Part shown: piece after piece, positions 8,775 through 17,472 of the stretch
Numbering within the stretch: the first letter of the stretch is position 1
Layout: each line of letters starts with the position of its first letter
NCBI GenBank assembly: GCA_017502875.1
Contig: JAFVUF010000008.1
Span: forward strand, 1 to 45,293
Direction: 5' to 3'
From: Clostridia bacterium
Lineage (GTDB): Bacteria; Bacillota; Clostridia; Oscillospirales; CAG-272
Length of the DNA stretch: 45,293 nucleotides
Translations under genes and position numbers: made by a program
Notes under the pieces: model-generated
Told to the model about the DNA's origin: nothing
Seen by the model: the letters and a program-made list of their open reading frames with translations, nothing else
Database searches by the model: none

Positions 8775-10205
8775 ATGAGACTAAGAGAGCTTTATACGGG
8801 TCATAAATCATTTTCATACATAGTGTTCAGCTGTAAGGATTCCGATGAAACCGAGAAGCTGCTTGATAAGCTTGATGCGGATGGATACCGTTATTGGTTA
8901 AATTCAAAGCTTACGCCTAATGAAAAGGATATTCATGAGTTACTCGAAAGGCTTAAAAGCGCAGCGGTTACCGTGCTTGTGTTTACAGAAAACTCAACCA
9001 CCGATCCGTTCCTTTGTGAGATAGTGGAGTACGCTATCAGATGCAGAACCCCGATAGTAATATATATTCCCGCAGAGGATCCGTCTGACAGGAAGTATCT
9101 TAATTCTATTCTTGAAAGAGCAAAGAATGCCGTTGTATACAGAGCCGTAGAGCAGAAATTTGATTTTTCTAATTCGCTCAGGCAGATTCTTGCGGAAACT
9201 AAGGGAATAACCGAAAAGGATGCCGAGCGCATGTATAAAAACGGACTTAAAATGCTCCGTGATGAAAACGCGACTAATGAAATGCTCTCGGAAGCGATAA
9301 AGAGTATAACCTATGCGGCATCTCATGAATATCCCCCCGCGCTTAATTTTCTTGGAGTTTTGTCGCTTGAAAGAGCGAGACACGGTCAAGATTCGTATTC
9401 GTCCGCGGTATCGTACTTGAAGACGGCGGCAAGGCTTGGAAATATTGACGCTATATATACTCTCGGCTGTTTAATAGCTGACGGAGAAGGCTTCGCTCAG
9501 GATTATGACGTTGCAAATGGGTACATATCGTTAGCGGCAATTCAGGGAATTACAGACGCTCAGTACAGATTTGCAGAAATGCTTGACAAAGGCCTTGGGG
9601 TAGCGAAAAACCGTAACGAAGCATTCGTTTGGTACAAAAAAGCGCTTGACGGAGGCGACAGACGCGCTTACCTGCCTCTTGCTTACAGGTATCTTGAGGG
9701 AACTACGGTGAACCGAGATGAGACAGTAGCGGCTAAATATTTTACCGAGGCGGCAAACGACGGCAGCACCGAGGCGGTTTTGATGCTGGCGAAGCTTTAT
9801 AGGGACGGAGTCGGAGTAAGCATAGATATGTCTAAATCCGAAGGGTATTTCAGAAAAGCGGCTGAGGAGAATATAGCCGAAGCGCAGTATAGCTACGCTA
9901 TGATTTTGCACGGAAAGAAGAATTATACCGAGGCTTTCAAATGGCTTAATCTCGCGGCGGCGGAGAGAGACGATGAGGAGACGGCGCCTGAGATACTTTA
10001 TGAGCTTGCGCAGTGTTACAGTACGGGAAACGGCACAGAAATAGACCGTCCGAAAGCGTTTATTTATTATCACAAGGCGGCGCTTGCGGGTCATTTACAG
10101 TCAAGAGCTGCGGTTGCGGAGTGTTACAGAAGAGGAATAGGCGTAAACGTAAACAAGCGCGCGGCGGAGTTCTATACGCCAAGATATGCTTTTGAACAAA
10201 ACTGA
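8775..10205 (+). CDS. TIR-like domain protein with Sel1 repeats
   Basis: 476 residues in two parts. Residues about 10-125 look like a TIR (Toll/interleukin-1 receptor) fold: a first strand YIVFSC, a central strand VTVLVFTENS, then the acidic helix FLCEIVEYAI and strand TPIVIYI. E82 is the best candidate for the catalytic glutamate of NADase TIRs. From about residue 145 to 470 there are about eight Sel1-type alpha-alpha repeats, with words such as YKKALDGGD and YRRGIGV. No signal peptide or membrane span, so it is probably cytoplasmic. It is a single-gene unit with its own promoter. It could be a NAD-cleaving effector or a non-enzymatic signalling TIR; sequence alone does not decide. Confidence 0.78.
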   Translation: MRLRELYTGHKSFSYIVFSCKDSDETEKLLDKLDADGYRYWLNSKLTPNEKDIHELLERLKSAAVTVLVFTENSTTDPFLCEIVEYAIRCRTPIVIYIPAEDPSDRKYLNSILERAKNAVVYRAVEQKFDFSNSLRQILAETKGITEKDAERMYKNGLKMLRDENATNEMLSEAIKSITYAASHEYPPALNFLGVLSLERARHGQDSYSSAVSYLKTAARLGNIDAIYTLGCLIADGEGFAQDYDVANGYISLAAIQGITDAQYRFAEMLDKGLGVAKNRNEAFVWYKKALDGGDRRAYLPLAYRYLEGTTVNRDETVAAKYFTEAANDGSTEAVLMLAKLYRDGVGVSIDMSKSEGYFRKAAEENIAEAQYSYAMILHGKKNYTEAFKWLNLAAAERDDEETAPEILYELAQCYSTGNGTEIDRPKAFIYYHKAALAGHLQSRAAVAECYRRGIGVNVNKRAAEFYTPRYAFEQN

Positions 10206-10232
10206 TTTTCGTCCGAAAGAATGAATAATCCA

Positions 10233-10261
10233 TTGACAAAGCTAATATGATGTGATATAAT
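10233..10261 (+). promoter_or_regulatory. Strong SigA-type promoter of the lipoprotein gene
   Basis: -35 TTGACA (10233-10238), 17-base spacer, extended -10 TGATATAAT (10253-10261). Near-consensus, so the small lipoprotein is probably well expressed. Confidence 0.85.
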
Positions 10262-10307
10262 TATTAACGGGAGATACCCGAGTATGTTTTTGAAAGGAGG
10301 AGACACC

Positions 10308-10658
10308 ATGAAAAAGACACTTGTAAGAGTACTTACCCTTACTCTCGTAGCTGTTATGCTCGTAACCATGCTCGTATCCTGCGGAGGAGTTAAGTCCGGA
10401 GAGTATAGATTTGGAACCGAGAAATCCTACGAGGCGTATATCTTTAAAGGAAGCAAGGTTACCAACGTAACTTATGCTGCGGGTAACAAGATTGATTCCT
10501 TAACTAAGGAAGGCAAGTACAAGGTTGAGGATGATGAGATTATCTTCACTTGGATTGATTCTGAGGGTAAGGAAACTACCGACACCAAGGCGTTTGCTGA
10601 AAACGAGGATGGATCCATTAAAATCGGACTTGTAACCTTCAAGCCTGTTGAGGACTAA
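10308..10658 (+). CDS. Small lipoprotein of unknown function
   Basis: A 116-residue secreted lipoprotein. It has a basic start (MKKTLVR), a hydrophobic stretch, and a lipobox LVSC with the lipidated cysteine near residue 26. The mature part is beta-rich and acidic, with GEYRFGT, EGKYKVEDDEIIFTW and a short C-terminus, like the small extracellular beta domains (DUF5640-like) common in gut clostridia. The start is ATG 10308, with GGAGGAG upstream; the in-frame ATG at 10284 lies before that site. It stands alone between a strong promoter and a terminator. No function can be assigned. Confidence 0.82.
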   Translation: MKKTLVRVLTLTLVAVMLVTMLVSCGGVKSGEYRFGTEKSYEAYIFKGSKVTNVTYAAGNKIDSLTKEGKYKVEDDEIIFTWIDSEGKETTDTKAFAENEDGSIKIGLVTFKPVED

Positions 10659-10672
10659 TTCAATTAAACATT

Positions 10673-10700
10673 AAAACCGCTGAATTTCAGCGGTTTTTTT
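10673..10700 (+). terminator. Terminator of the lipoprotein gene
   Basis: Inverted repeat AAAACCGCTGAA (10673-10684) / TTCAGCGGTTTT, ending in a run of seven T. Confidence 0.9.
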
Positions 10701-10744
10701 GCGCCCTTTTTTGAACATAATAGTAATGAAAGGGGTGATAGAAA

Positions 10745-11986
10745 ATGAATTATCTTGATAAGGCTAAGGAATTGGAAAACGAGCTGATTAGCGACTATAA
10801 AGAGCTGCATAAATGCGCCGAGACAGGCTTTGAGCTTCCCGAAACGGTAGCGTATGTAAAAAAGAGACTTGACGAGCTTGGTATTGTATATACCGATTGC
10901 GGTAAGAACGGGGTTATTGGATATATAGGTGATAAAAGAGCAAAGGAAAGTGTTCTATTGCGCGCGGATATGGACGCGCTCCCTATAAAAGAGGAAACTG
11001 ATGTTGATTATAAGTCTGAAAGCGGCGCTATGCATGCCTGCGGTCATGACGCTCACACGGCAATGCTTATTTCCGCCGCCAAGCTGCTAAAAGAGAGCGA
11101 ATCGGAGCTTATGGGGTGCGTCAAGCTTATGTTTCAGCCTGCCGAGGAGCTGCTTGAGGGAGCAAAAAGCATGATAGAAAACGGCGTTCTTGAAAGCCCG
11201 CCTGTAAAAGCCGCTATTATGCTTCATCTTATAGTCGGAACAGAATTGGAAAGCGGAAGTGTTGTTATATCAAGCGGAGGAGTCAGCGCGCCATCAGCCG
11301 ATTATTTCCGTATTACGGTTAAAGGCGTTGGCTGCCACGGCTCAACACCTGAAAAGGGACGGGATCCGCTTGCCGTAGCATGCAGAGCGATTACCGCGCT
11401 TGACGAGATAAAGGCGAAGGAGCTTGCGCTTAACGAAAGGGCGGTAATATCAGTCGGCAGCTTGCATTCAGGCGACGCCCCAAATGCTATTCCCGAGAAA
11501 GCGGAGCTTACGGGAAGCATAAGAGCGTATAGCGAAAACACAAGGGAGTATATCAAGCAGAGGATAAATAATATTGTTTCGATGCTTGCGGGCGCGTTTG
11601 AAACACAATGTGAGGTGGATTTTTACAGCGGTACGCCGAGTCTTTTAAACGATGAAATCCTTTCAAAAAGCGCATACGAATCCGCAAAGGAGCTTTTCAC
11701 GGGAGATAGAGTTATGACGTCAGAAGAGCTTGGGTTACAGGCGCAAAAGCAGGGAAAACGAAGCGAGGGGGCGGGTAGCGAGGATTTTGCCTATATCAGC
11801 CGAGAGGCGCCTTCACTGATGATAGCGCTTGCCGCGGGTAAAGCTTCAGAAGGGTATAAATTTCCTCTCCATAACTCAAAAGTTCGCTTTGATACAAGCG
11901 CGTTTAAGTACGGCTCAGCGCTGCTTGCTCAAATAGCAAGAAAAATGGATAAAATGCCCAAAAATGCGGCAGAAAAAACGTTATAA
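10745..11986 (+). CDS. M20 family amidohydrolase
   Basis: A di-metal M20D hydrolase of 413 residues, of the kind that cleaves N-acyl amino acids, hippurate or IAA-amino-acid conjugates in the cytoplasm. Visible ligands and catalytic residues: RADMDALP (D75/D77), HACGHDAHT (C99, H101), the PAEE pair near residue 133, LHLIVG near 160 and the C-terminal LHNSKVRF. The dimerisation insert starts near 190 (VKGVGCHGSTPEKGRDP). AGGGGTGAT before the ATG gives the start. It ends just before the strong promoter of the glycosidase. The natural substrate is not predictable. Confidence 0.9.
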   Translation: MNYLDKAKELENELISDYKELHKCAETGFELPETVAYVKKRLDELGIVYTDCGKNGVIGYIGDKRAKESVLLRADMDALPIKEETDVDYKSESGAMHACGHDAHTAMLISAAKLLKESESELMGCVKLMFQPAEELLEGAKSMIENGVLESPPVKAAIMLHLIVGTELESGSVVISSGGVSAPSADYFRITVKGVGCHGSTPEKGRDPLAVACRAITALDEIKAKELALNERAVISVGSLHSGDAPNAIPEKAELTGSIRAYSENTREYIKQRINNIVSMLAGAFETQCEVDFYSGTPSLLNDEILSKSAYESAKELFTGDRVMTSEELGLQAQKQGKRSEGAGSEDFAYISREAPSLMIALAAGKASEGYKFPLHNSKVRFDTSAFKYGSALLAQIARKMDKMPKNAAEKTL

Positions 11987-12003
11987 TACTGAGTAAAAAT
12001 CCG

Positions 12004-12032
12004 TTGACAAATCCTTTGTTTATTGTTATAAT
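12004..12032 (+). promoter_or_regulatory. SigA-type promoter of the GH106-like gene
   Basis: -35 TTGACA (12004-12009), 17-base spacer, extended -10 TGTTATAAT (12024-12032). AGAGGAG precedes the ATG at 12067. Confidence 0.85.
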
Positions 12033-12066
12033 CAAGGTAACATTACAAAGTAGAGGAGACAATTAA

Positions 12067-15000
12067 ATGCTGTATAACAAGAATAGCTCAAAAGAGCTTG
12101 ATAAGGAGCTTTTCGCTTCTCCAACAAGCGAATACAGGGGTATACCTTTTTGGTCATGGAACTGCAAATTGACATCCGAAATGCTTGAAAAGCAGATTGA
12201 ATATTTAAAGGAAATGGGCTTTGGCGGGTTCAATATGCATCCAAGAGACGGTCTTGACAACGTATATCTTAGCGATGAGTTTATGGGACTTATCAACGAC
12301 TGTGTTGATAAAGCAAAAAAAGAGAATATGTTCGCAATGCTTTACGATGAAGACCGTTGGCCGTCAGGATTTGCGGGAGGACTTGTAACTAAGGACCCAC
12401 AGTACAGAGCGAGAAGGCTCGTCTTTGCGCCTGCCAATAAAACTAAAATGGCAGAGCAGTTTAAGAATAAGCTTGTCGTTGAAAAGCCTGTGCTTGACGT
12501 ATCAAACGAGTTAGGAAAGAACGATGCGATAAAGGAGGGTAAGCCGTATTTCGTTGCAGCATTTGATATATTGTTAGATGAAAACGGATATCTCGCATCC
12601 TACAAGAAAATCAAGAGAAACGGTAGAGCCAAGGGCGAAAAATGGGTAGCATTTTGTCTTACACAGGCTTTGAGCGATACGTTCAATGGGTATTGCTATG
12701 TTGATACACTCTCGAAGACAGCTATAAAAAGATTTATTGATGTTACGCATGAGCGCTATAAAGAGGTCGTAGGAGATGAATTTGGTAAAACAGTCGCTGC
12801 GGTATTTACAGACGAGCCTCAATTTATATTTAAAAAGACGTTTGAAAGACCGACGGATAAAAAGGCATGTGAGCTTCCATGGACTCCTGATCTTCCCACC
12901 ACCTATAAGAGAGCTTACGGTAGCGACCTCGTAGAGCATATTCCGGAGCTTTTCTGGGATTTGGGTGATGAAAGGGTTTCTGTTGACAGATATCGCTTTC
13001 ATGACCACGTATGTGAACGCTTTGTAGATGCGTTTATTGCACAGTACGGAAAATGGTGCGCAAAAAATAACCTTCCGCTTACCGGTCATATGGTGGAGGA
13101 GCGTACTCTTCGCAGTCAGACACACGCTGTCGGAGAGGCAATGAGACACTACAAGCATTTCGATTATCCGGGAATCGATATGCTCTGCAACGATGTTGAG
13201 CTTACCACTATAAAGCAAGCACAGTCCGTAGTACATCAGTACGGAAAAAAGGCTATGATGTCAGAGCTTTACGGAGTTACCAACTGGGATTTCGATTTCA
13301 GAGGACATAAGTTCCAGGGAGACTGGCAGGCGGCGCTTGGAGTTACTATGAGGATTCCTCATCTTTCATGGGTATCCATGAAGGGAGACGCAAAGCGCGA
13401 TTATCCCGCGTCAATCAACTATCAGTCGCCTTGGTACAAGGAATACAAGTACATAGAGGATCATTTCGCGAGAGTCAATACCGCAATGACCAGAGGTAAG
13501 CCTGACGTAAGCATTGGAGTTATCCACCCGATAGAGAGCTATTGGCTGCATTGGGGACCGGGAGCTACCACGCTTGCAAAGAGAAATCAGCTTGACGATA
13601 ATTTCCAGAACCTTATAAAGTGGCTGCTGTTTAATCAGCTTGATTTTGACTATATCAGCGAATCTCTGTTCCCCGAAGCCTGCAAAAAGGTGGAAAATCC
13701 TATCAAGGTGGGCAAAATGAAGTACGACGTAATAGTCGTTCCCGCGCTTGAAACTATAAGAAGCAGTACCGTTGAGCGTCTCGCAAAATTCGTTTCCGCG
13801 GGAGGAAGAGTGGTATTTATGGGCGACTGCCCCGCATACGTGGATTGCGGAGATAACGCAAGCGTAAAATCGCTTTACGATATGGCGGAAAAGGTTACGT
13901 TTGAAAAGAACGCCATTGTAAATGCTCTTGAAGCTAACAGAAAGCTTGAAATACGCGGACAGAACGGTGGATTAAAGGATAATTATGTTTACCAGCTCAG
14001 AACCGACGGAAGCGCAAAGTGGCTGTTCGTTGCAAATGCGATAAGGGAAAGCGATATAGAACCTATCATTGGCAGACATGTGGGTAAAGAGTCGCGTCCC
14101 GCGGATAAGCTTTATTTTAAAATCAAGGGAAAATATACTCCCAAACTCTACGATACAGTAAACGGAGAGATAAAGGATATATCCTATACGGTTGAGAATG
14201 GATATACTAAGTTCGTTCTTGACGCGTATCTGTACGATTCCTTCCTCTTTAAGCTTGAAAAATACACTGTAAAATCCCTTACAGTACCGACCGAGGTGCA
14301 TGAGACTGTAAGCCGTATTGACCGTTTTGAAAAAGTAAGATATGAAAGGGAAGAACCAAACGTACTCCTTTTTGACCTTGCTGAGTGGAAATGGGATAAC
14401 GAAACGGAATATCAGCCTCTTGAGGAGATACGCCGACTTGACAAACTTGTAAGAGAAAAGGCGGGAATTCCTCCCAAGAGTATAAAGCAGCCCTGGTGTC
14501 TGCCGCCTGAGGTAGCGGAGCATACCGTAACTATGCGCTTTACCTTTAACTCCGAGATACAGCTTAAAGGCGCGGAGTTTGCGTGCGAGGATATGGAGGT
14601 TACCGATATCAGCCTCGACGGTAAAAAGATAGAGAAGAAGGTAACGGGCTACTTTACCGATGAGTCCATAGAAAAGACCGTTCTTCCCGATATCGCGGCA
14701 GGTAAGCACGTAATCGAGATAACCAAGCCGCTTGCTTCGAGAACAAATATTGAAAACTGTTTCCTGCTTGGTGATTTCAATGTGCGTCTTGAAGGATTAA
14801 GAAGCACAATCGTTTCTTCAACTAAGGAGATAGGCTTTGGTTCGATTACCTCTCAGGGAATGCCCTTCTACGGTGGAAACGTTAAATACTACATAGATAT
14901 TGAAGTACCGGAGGACGATAGCGCTCTCAGGATACACGCAAATTACTACCGCGGAGCGCTTATTTCCGTAGCGGTTGACGGACAGTGTGTTGGTAAGATA

Positions 15001-15309
15001 GCTTATAATCCTTATACGGTTATAGCTAAGGGACTGAAGAAGGGTAAGCACACAGTTGAGTTTACTCTGTTTGGTAACCGCCACAATTCCTTCGGCGTTC
15101 TCCATAACTGCGACGGAAAATGGATATGGTTTGGTCCGGATGCATGGATGGTAAGAGACGATGCTTTCTGCTACGAGTATCAGATCAAGGAAATGGGGAT
15201 ACTTGGCAGCCCGGTTATTGAGGTAATAAAAACTATGTCAATATATGACGCAATTGAAAAAGTCAAAGCGCCAATAAGTCTTAGAGGAGATAATCCAGAT
15301 GCTGTATAA
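12067..15309 (+). CDS. Large glycoside hydrolase, GH106 (alpha-L-rhamnosidase)-like
   Basis: A 1080-residue protein without a signal peptide, so cytoplasmic. The N-terminal barrel carries the family opening PFWSWNCKLT, MGFGGFNMHPRDGL and YDEDRWPSGFAGG, seen in GH106-like proteins of gut bacteria. Further along are FTDEPQF near residue 245 and a long catalytic part with TGHMVEER. Beyond about residue 820 there is a beta-sandwich region like GH2 sugar-binding domains, with a second near 950-1060. It probably trims rhamnose-containing plant or bacterial glycans after uptake. The last ten or so codons run through the ribosome-binding site of the relic copy that follows, so the natural C-terminus may have been changed by rearrangement. 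Family placement is by motif memory; substrate is inferred. Confidence 0.75.
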   Translation: MLYNKNSSKELDKELFASPTSEYRGIPFWSWNCKLTSEMLEKQIEYLKEMGFGGFNMHPRDGLDNVYLSDEFMGLINDCVDKAKKENMFAMLYDEDRWPSGFAGGLVTKDPQYRARRLVFAPANKTKMAEQFKNKLVVEKPVLDVSNELGKNDAIKEGKPYFVAAFDILLDENGYLASYKKIKRNGRAKGEKWVAFCLTQALSDTFNGYCYVDTLSKTAIKRFIDVTHERYKEVVGDEFGKTVAAVFTDEPQFIFKKTFERPTDKKACELPWTPDLPTTYKRAYGSDLVEHIPELFWDLGDERVSVDRYRFHDHVCERFVDAFIAQYGKWCAKNNLPLTGHMVEERTLRSQTHAVGEAMRHYKHFDYPGIDMLCNDVELTTIKQAQSVVHQYGKKAMMSELYGVTNWDFDFRGHKFQGDWQAALGVTMRIPHLSWVSMKGDAKRDYPASINYQSPWYKEYKYIEDHFARVNTAMTRGKPDVSIGVIHPIESYWLHWGPGATTLAKRNQLDDNFQNLIKWLLFNQLDFDYISESLFPEACKKVENPIKVGKMKYDVIVVPALETIRSSTVERLAKFVSAGGRVVFMGDCPAYVDCGDNASVKSLYDMAEKVTFEKNAIVNALEANRKLEIRGQNGGLKDNYVYQLRTDGSAKWLFVANAIRESDIEPIIGRHVGKESRPADKLYFKIKGKYTPKLYDTVNGEIKDISYTVENGYTKFVLDAYLYDSFLFKLEKYTVKSLTVPTEVHETVSRIDRFEKVRYEREEPNVLLFDLAEWKWDNETEYQPLEEIRRLDKLVREKAGIPPKSIKQPWCLPPEVAEHTVTMRFTFNSEIQLKGAEFACEDMEVTDISLDGKKIEKKVTGYFTDESIEKTVLPDIAAGKHVIEITKPLASRTNIENCFLLGDFNVRLEGLRSTIVSSTKEIGFGSITSQGMPFYGGNVKYYIDIEVPEDDSALRIHANYYRGALISVAVDGQCVGKIAYNPYTVIAKGLKKGKHTVEFTLFGNRHNSFGVLHNCDGKWIWFGPDAWMVRDDAFCYEYQIKEMGILGSPVIEVIKTMSIYDAIEKVKAPISLRGDNPDAV

Positions 15310-15752
15310 GAAGAATACTTCAAAGGAGCTTGATAAGTAGCTTTTCGCTGCTCCCACAAGTGAATACAGAGGCGCGCCGTTCTACGGTGGAAACGTTAAA
15401 TACTACATAGATATTGAAGTACCGGAGGACGGTAGCGCTCTCAGAATACATTCAAGCTTCTACCGCGGAGCGCTTATCTCCGCCGCCGTTGACGGAGAGT
15501 GTGTGGGTAAGATAGTTTATAATCAGTATACGGTCATAACTAAGGGAATAAAGAAGGGTAAGCATACAGTTGAGCTTACTCTGTTCGGTAACCGCCACAA
15601 TAGCTTCGGCGCTCCACAACTGCGACAGACAGTATGAATGGTACGGTCCGAACGCTTGGGTTACAAAAGGCGACGCCTTCTCCTATGAGCATCAAATCAA
15701 GGAAATGGGTATACTTGTCAGCCCGGTTATTGAAGTAATTAAAACAGTATAA
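15299..15752 (+). pseudogene. Decayed second copy of the GH106-like gene
   Basis: A tandem copy of the preceding gene reduced to its two ends. Bases 15281-15375 repeat the upstream gene's ribosome-binding site and first ~25 codons (MLYKKNTSKELDK), with an in-frame TAG at 15338-15340. The sequence then jumps at a shared CCGTTCT/CCCTTCT word to the copy of the last ~130 codons (FYGGNVKYYIDIEVPED onward), losing about 2.7 kb. A one-base deletion near 15613 shifts the frame before LHNC. The open frame 15570-15752 is only the last part and is not a real gene. Confidence 0.9.
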
Positions 15753-15773
15753 TGTATATTCTATTAAAAACTA

Positions 15774-15802
15774 TTGACTTTTTTGTCAATATATGGTACA
15801 AT
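15774..15802 (+). promoter_or_regulatory. SigA-type promoter of the purine permease
   Basis: -35 TTGACT (15774-15779), 17-base spacer, extended -10 TGGTACAAT (15794-15802). An ~80-base leader follows with a short stem GCGCT/AGCGC around 15827-15849. It does not match the purine riboswitch consensus. Confidence 0.75.
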
Positions 15803-15889
15803 TAGTCATAAATGAAAATATCTTGGCGCTTGGAAGCGGCAGAGCGCATAAGGTAAGGAATAAGCCGTAAAAGAAAGGAATTTGAAAAA

Positions 15890-17344
15890 ATGGATAACGA
15901 AGTTCAGGTTCAGGCAAAACCCGAAAGCAAGTTCAGCAAATTCTTCAAAATCCGCGAGAGAGGCTCAAACGTAAAGACAGAGATAATCGCGGGACTCACT
16001 ACCTTCTTTGCGATGGCGTACATCGTCGTAACCAACCCTAATCAGGTCGTAGGCTTCACCTTTGGCGGCGCGTATGACAAGATTTGGAATGCGGTTTACG
16101 TCGCTTCGATACTCGTCGCGGTAGTAGGTACGCTCCTATATGCGTTGTACGCAAAGCTACCCTTTGCTCAGGCGTGTGGAATGGGACTTAACTCATTCTT
16201 CTTCGTCTCCTTCATTCTTCCCGCTGTTTTAAGCGGCTCGGACCCAATTGAAGGCTACCGTCAAGGTCTTTGCGTAATCCTTCTTTCCGGTGTCGTGTTC
16301 CTTATCCTCTCTGTAACAGGACTAAGACAGTATATCGCTAAGGCTCTTCCCGACTGTCTTAAAAAGGCGATTCCCGCGGGAATAGGTCTGTTTATAGCGT
16401 TTATCGGCTTTAAGAACGCCGGTATCATCGAGGCAAACCAGTATACCTTTGTTCAGCTCTTTGATTTCCACAGCAGAATTAACGCGGGCCCCGATTTTAT
16501 GACTGCTTGGAGAAATATCGCTCCCGTTGTATTCGCGCTTCTCGGACTGTTCCTTATAGCAGTTCTTGAAAAGAAGAAGGTCAAGGGCTCGGTAATTATT
16601 TCAATCGGCGCAATAACCGTTGTTTACTACCTTTCTACATGGCAGCTTCCCGCATTTGACCTTGGTATGATAGGTCAGTCCTTCAAGGATTTCGGTGAGA
16701 TTGGAATTATCGGCGCATTCAAGGGCTTTGGCATATTCGCTGGCGGCGTTACGGCTGTTATCAACGCTATCGTTCTTGTAATAACCTTTACGCTTGTGGA
16801 TATGTTCGACACCATCGGAACTCTTTACGGAACCGCTTCTCAGGCAGATATGCTTGACGAGAACGGAGACCCCATTGACGTTGACAAGGCTATGGCTTGC
16901 GACTCTATCGCAACCTGCGCGGGCGCGGTTCTCGGAACCTCTACCTGCACCACCTTCGTTGAGTCCGCTTCGGGCGTTGCGGCTGGCGGTAGAACAGGTC
17001 TTGCGTCTCTTGTAACGAGCGCGTGCTTCTTCATCTGTCTGTTCCTTTCTCCTCTTGCGGCTATCGTTCCCACTTGCGCTACTGCTCCCGCGCTTATCTA
17101 CGTTGGTGTTCTTATGCTTAAGAACTTCGCTAAGGTCGATATGTCGGATATTGCACAGGCAGTTCCCGCATTCCTTGCGCTTATTATGATGCCTCTTACT
17201 TATTCGATATCTAACGGTATCGCGGTAGGAGCTATCGCATACACCCTTATTACTCTCGCTACCGGTAAGTACACAAAGAAGGATATTGTTGTAACTATAA
17301 TTGCGGTTCTCTTTACCCTTAGATTCTTCCTTGTAACGATGTAA
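15890..17344 (+). CDS. NCS2 family purine permease (AzgA/PbuG-like)
   Basis: Proton-coupled uptake of adenine, guanine or hypoxanthine across the cytoplasmic membrane; 484 residues and 12-14 spans. It shows the AzgA-type markers: FFKIRERGSNVKTEIIAGLTT at the start, AYIVVTNP, CGMGLNSFF in span 3, GLFIAFIGFKNAG, and TLVDMFDTIGTL plus TSTCTTFVESASGVAAGGRTG in spans 8-10. AAAGGAATTT precedes the ATG. A strong terminator follows, so it is a single-gene unit. The purine salvage role fits the de novo purine operon that faces it on the other strand. Confidence 0.92.
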   Translation: MDNEVQVQAKPESKFSKFFKIRERGSNVKTEIIAGLTTFFAMAYIVVTNPNQVVGFTFGGAYDKIWNAVYVASILVAVVGTLLYALYAKLPFAQACGMGLNSFFFVSFILPAVLSGSDPIEGYRQGLCVILLSGVVFLILSVTGLRQYIAKALPDCLKKAIPAGIGLFIAFIGFKNAGIIEANQYTFVQLFDFHSRINAGPDFMTAWRNIAPVVFALLGLFLIAVLEKKKVKGSVIISIGAITVVYYLSTWQLPAFDLGMIGQSFKDFGEIGIIGAFKGFGIFAGGVTAVINAIVLVITFTLVDMFDTIGTLYGTASQADMLDENGDPIDVDKAMACDSIATCAGAVLGTSTCTTFVESASGVAAGGRTGLASLVTSACFFICLFLSPLAAIVPTCATAPALIYVGVLMLKNFAKVDMSDIAQAVPAFLALIMMPLTYSISNGIAVGAIAYTLITLATGKYTKKDIVVTIIAVLFTLRFFLVTM

Positions 17345-17358
17345 TTAAAAGTTAAAAC

Positions 17359-17392
17359 AAAAAGCTCGACTTCACAAGGTCGAGCTTTTTTT
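17359..17392 (+). terminator. Terminator of the purine permease
   Basis: Ten-bp stem AAAGCTCGAC (17361-17370) / GTCGAGCTTT (17379-17388), then a T run. The A run on the other side means it could also work on the minus strand. Confidence 0.9.
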
Positions 17393-17424
17393 ATGATAAA
17401 TTTAAATTATTCTGAAAGTATGAA

Positions 17425-17450
17425 GGGGCTGTCGCTTTTGCGACAGCCCC
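17425..17450 (-). terminator. GC-rich hairpin after the purine operon
   Basis: Perfect 11-bp stem GGGGCTGTCGC (17425-17435) / GCGACAGCCCC (17440-17450) with a four-base loop, between convergent genes. The minus strand continues TTCATACTTT, a weak T tract, so it is either a modest terminator for the purine operon or an RNA-stabilising hairpin. Its arms share the CTGTCGC/GCGACAG core with the hairpin at 21769. Confidence 0.55.
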
Positions 17451-17472
17451 TTAGCCGTATCAAAACTGTGAT

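Noticed and set aside
12574-13236. Minus-strand open frame of 220 residues
   Set aside because: It lies wholly inside the GH106-like gene in another frame, has odd composition (many Tyr, Cys, Arg) and no ribosome-binding site. It is a shadow of the real gene.
15803-15889. Purine riboswitch before the NCS2 permease
   Set aside because: The conserved loop and junction bases of the purine aptamer could not be found in the leader.
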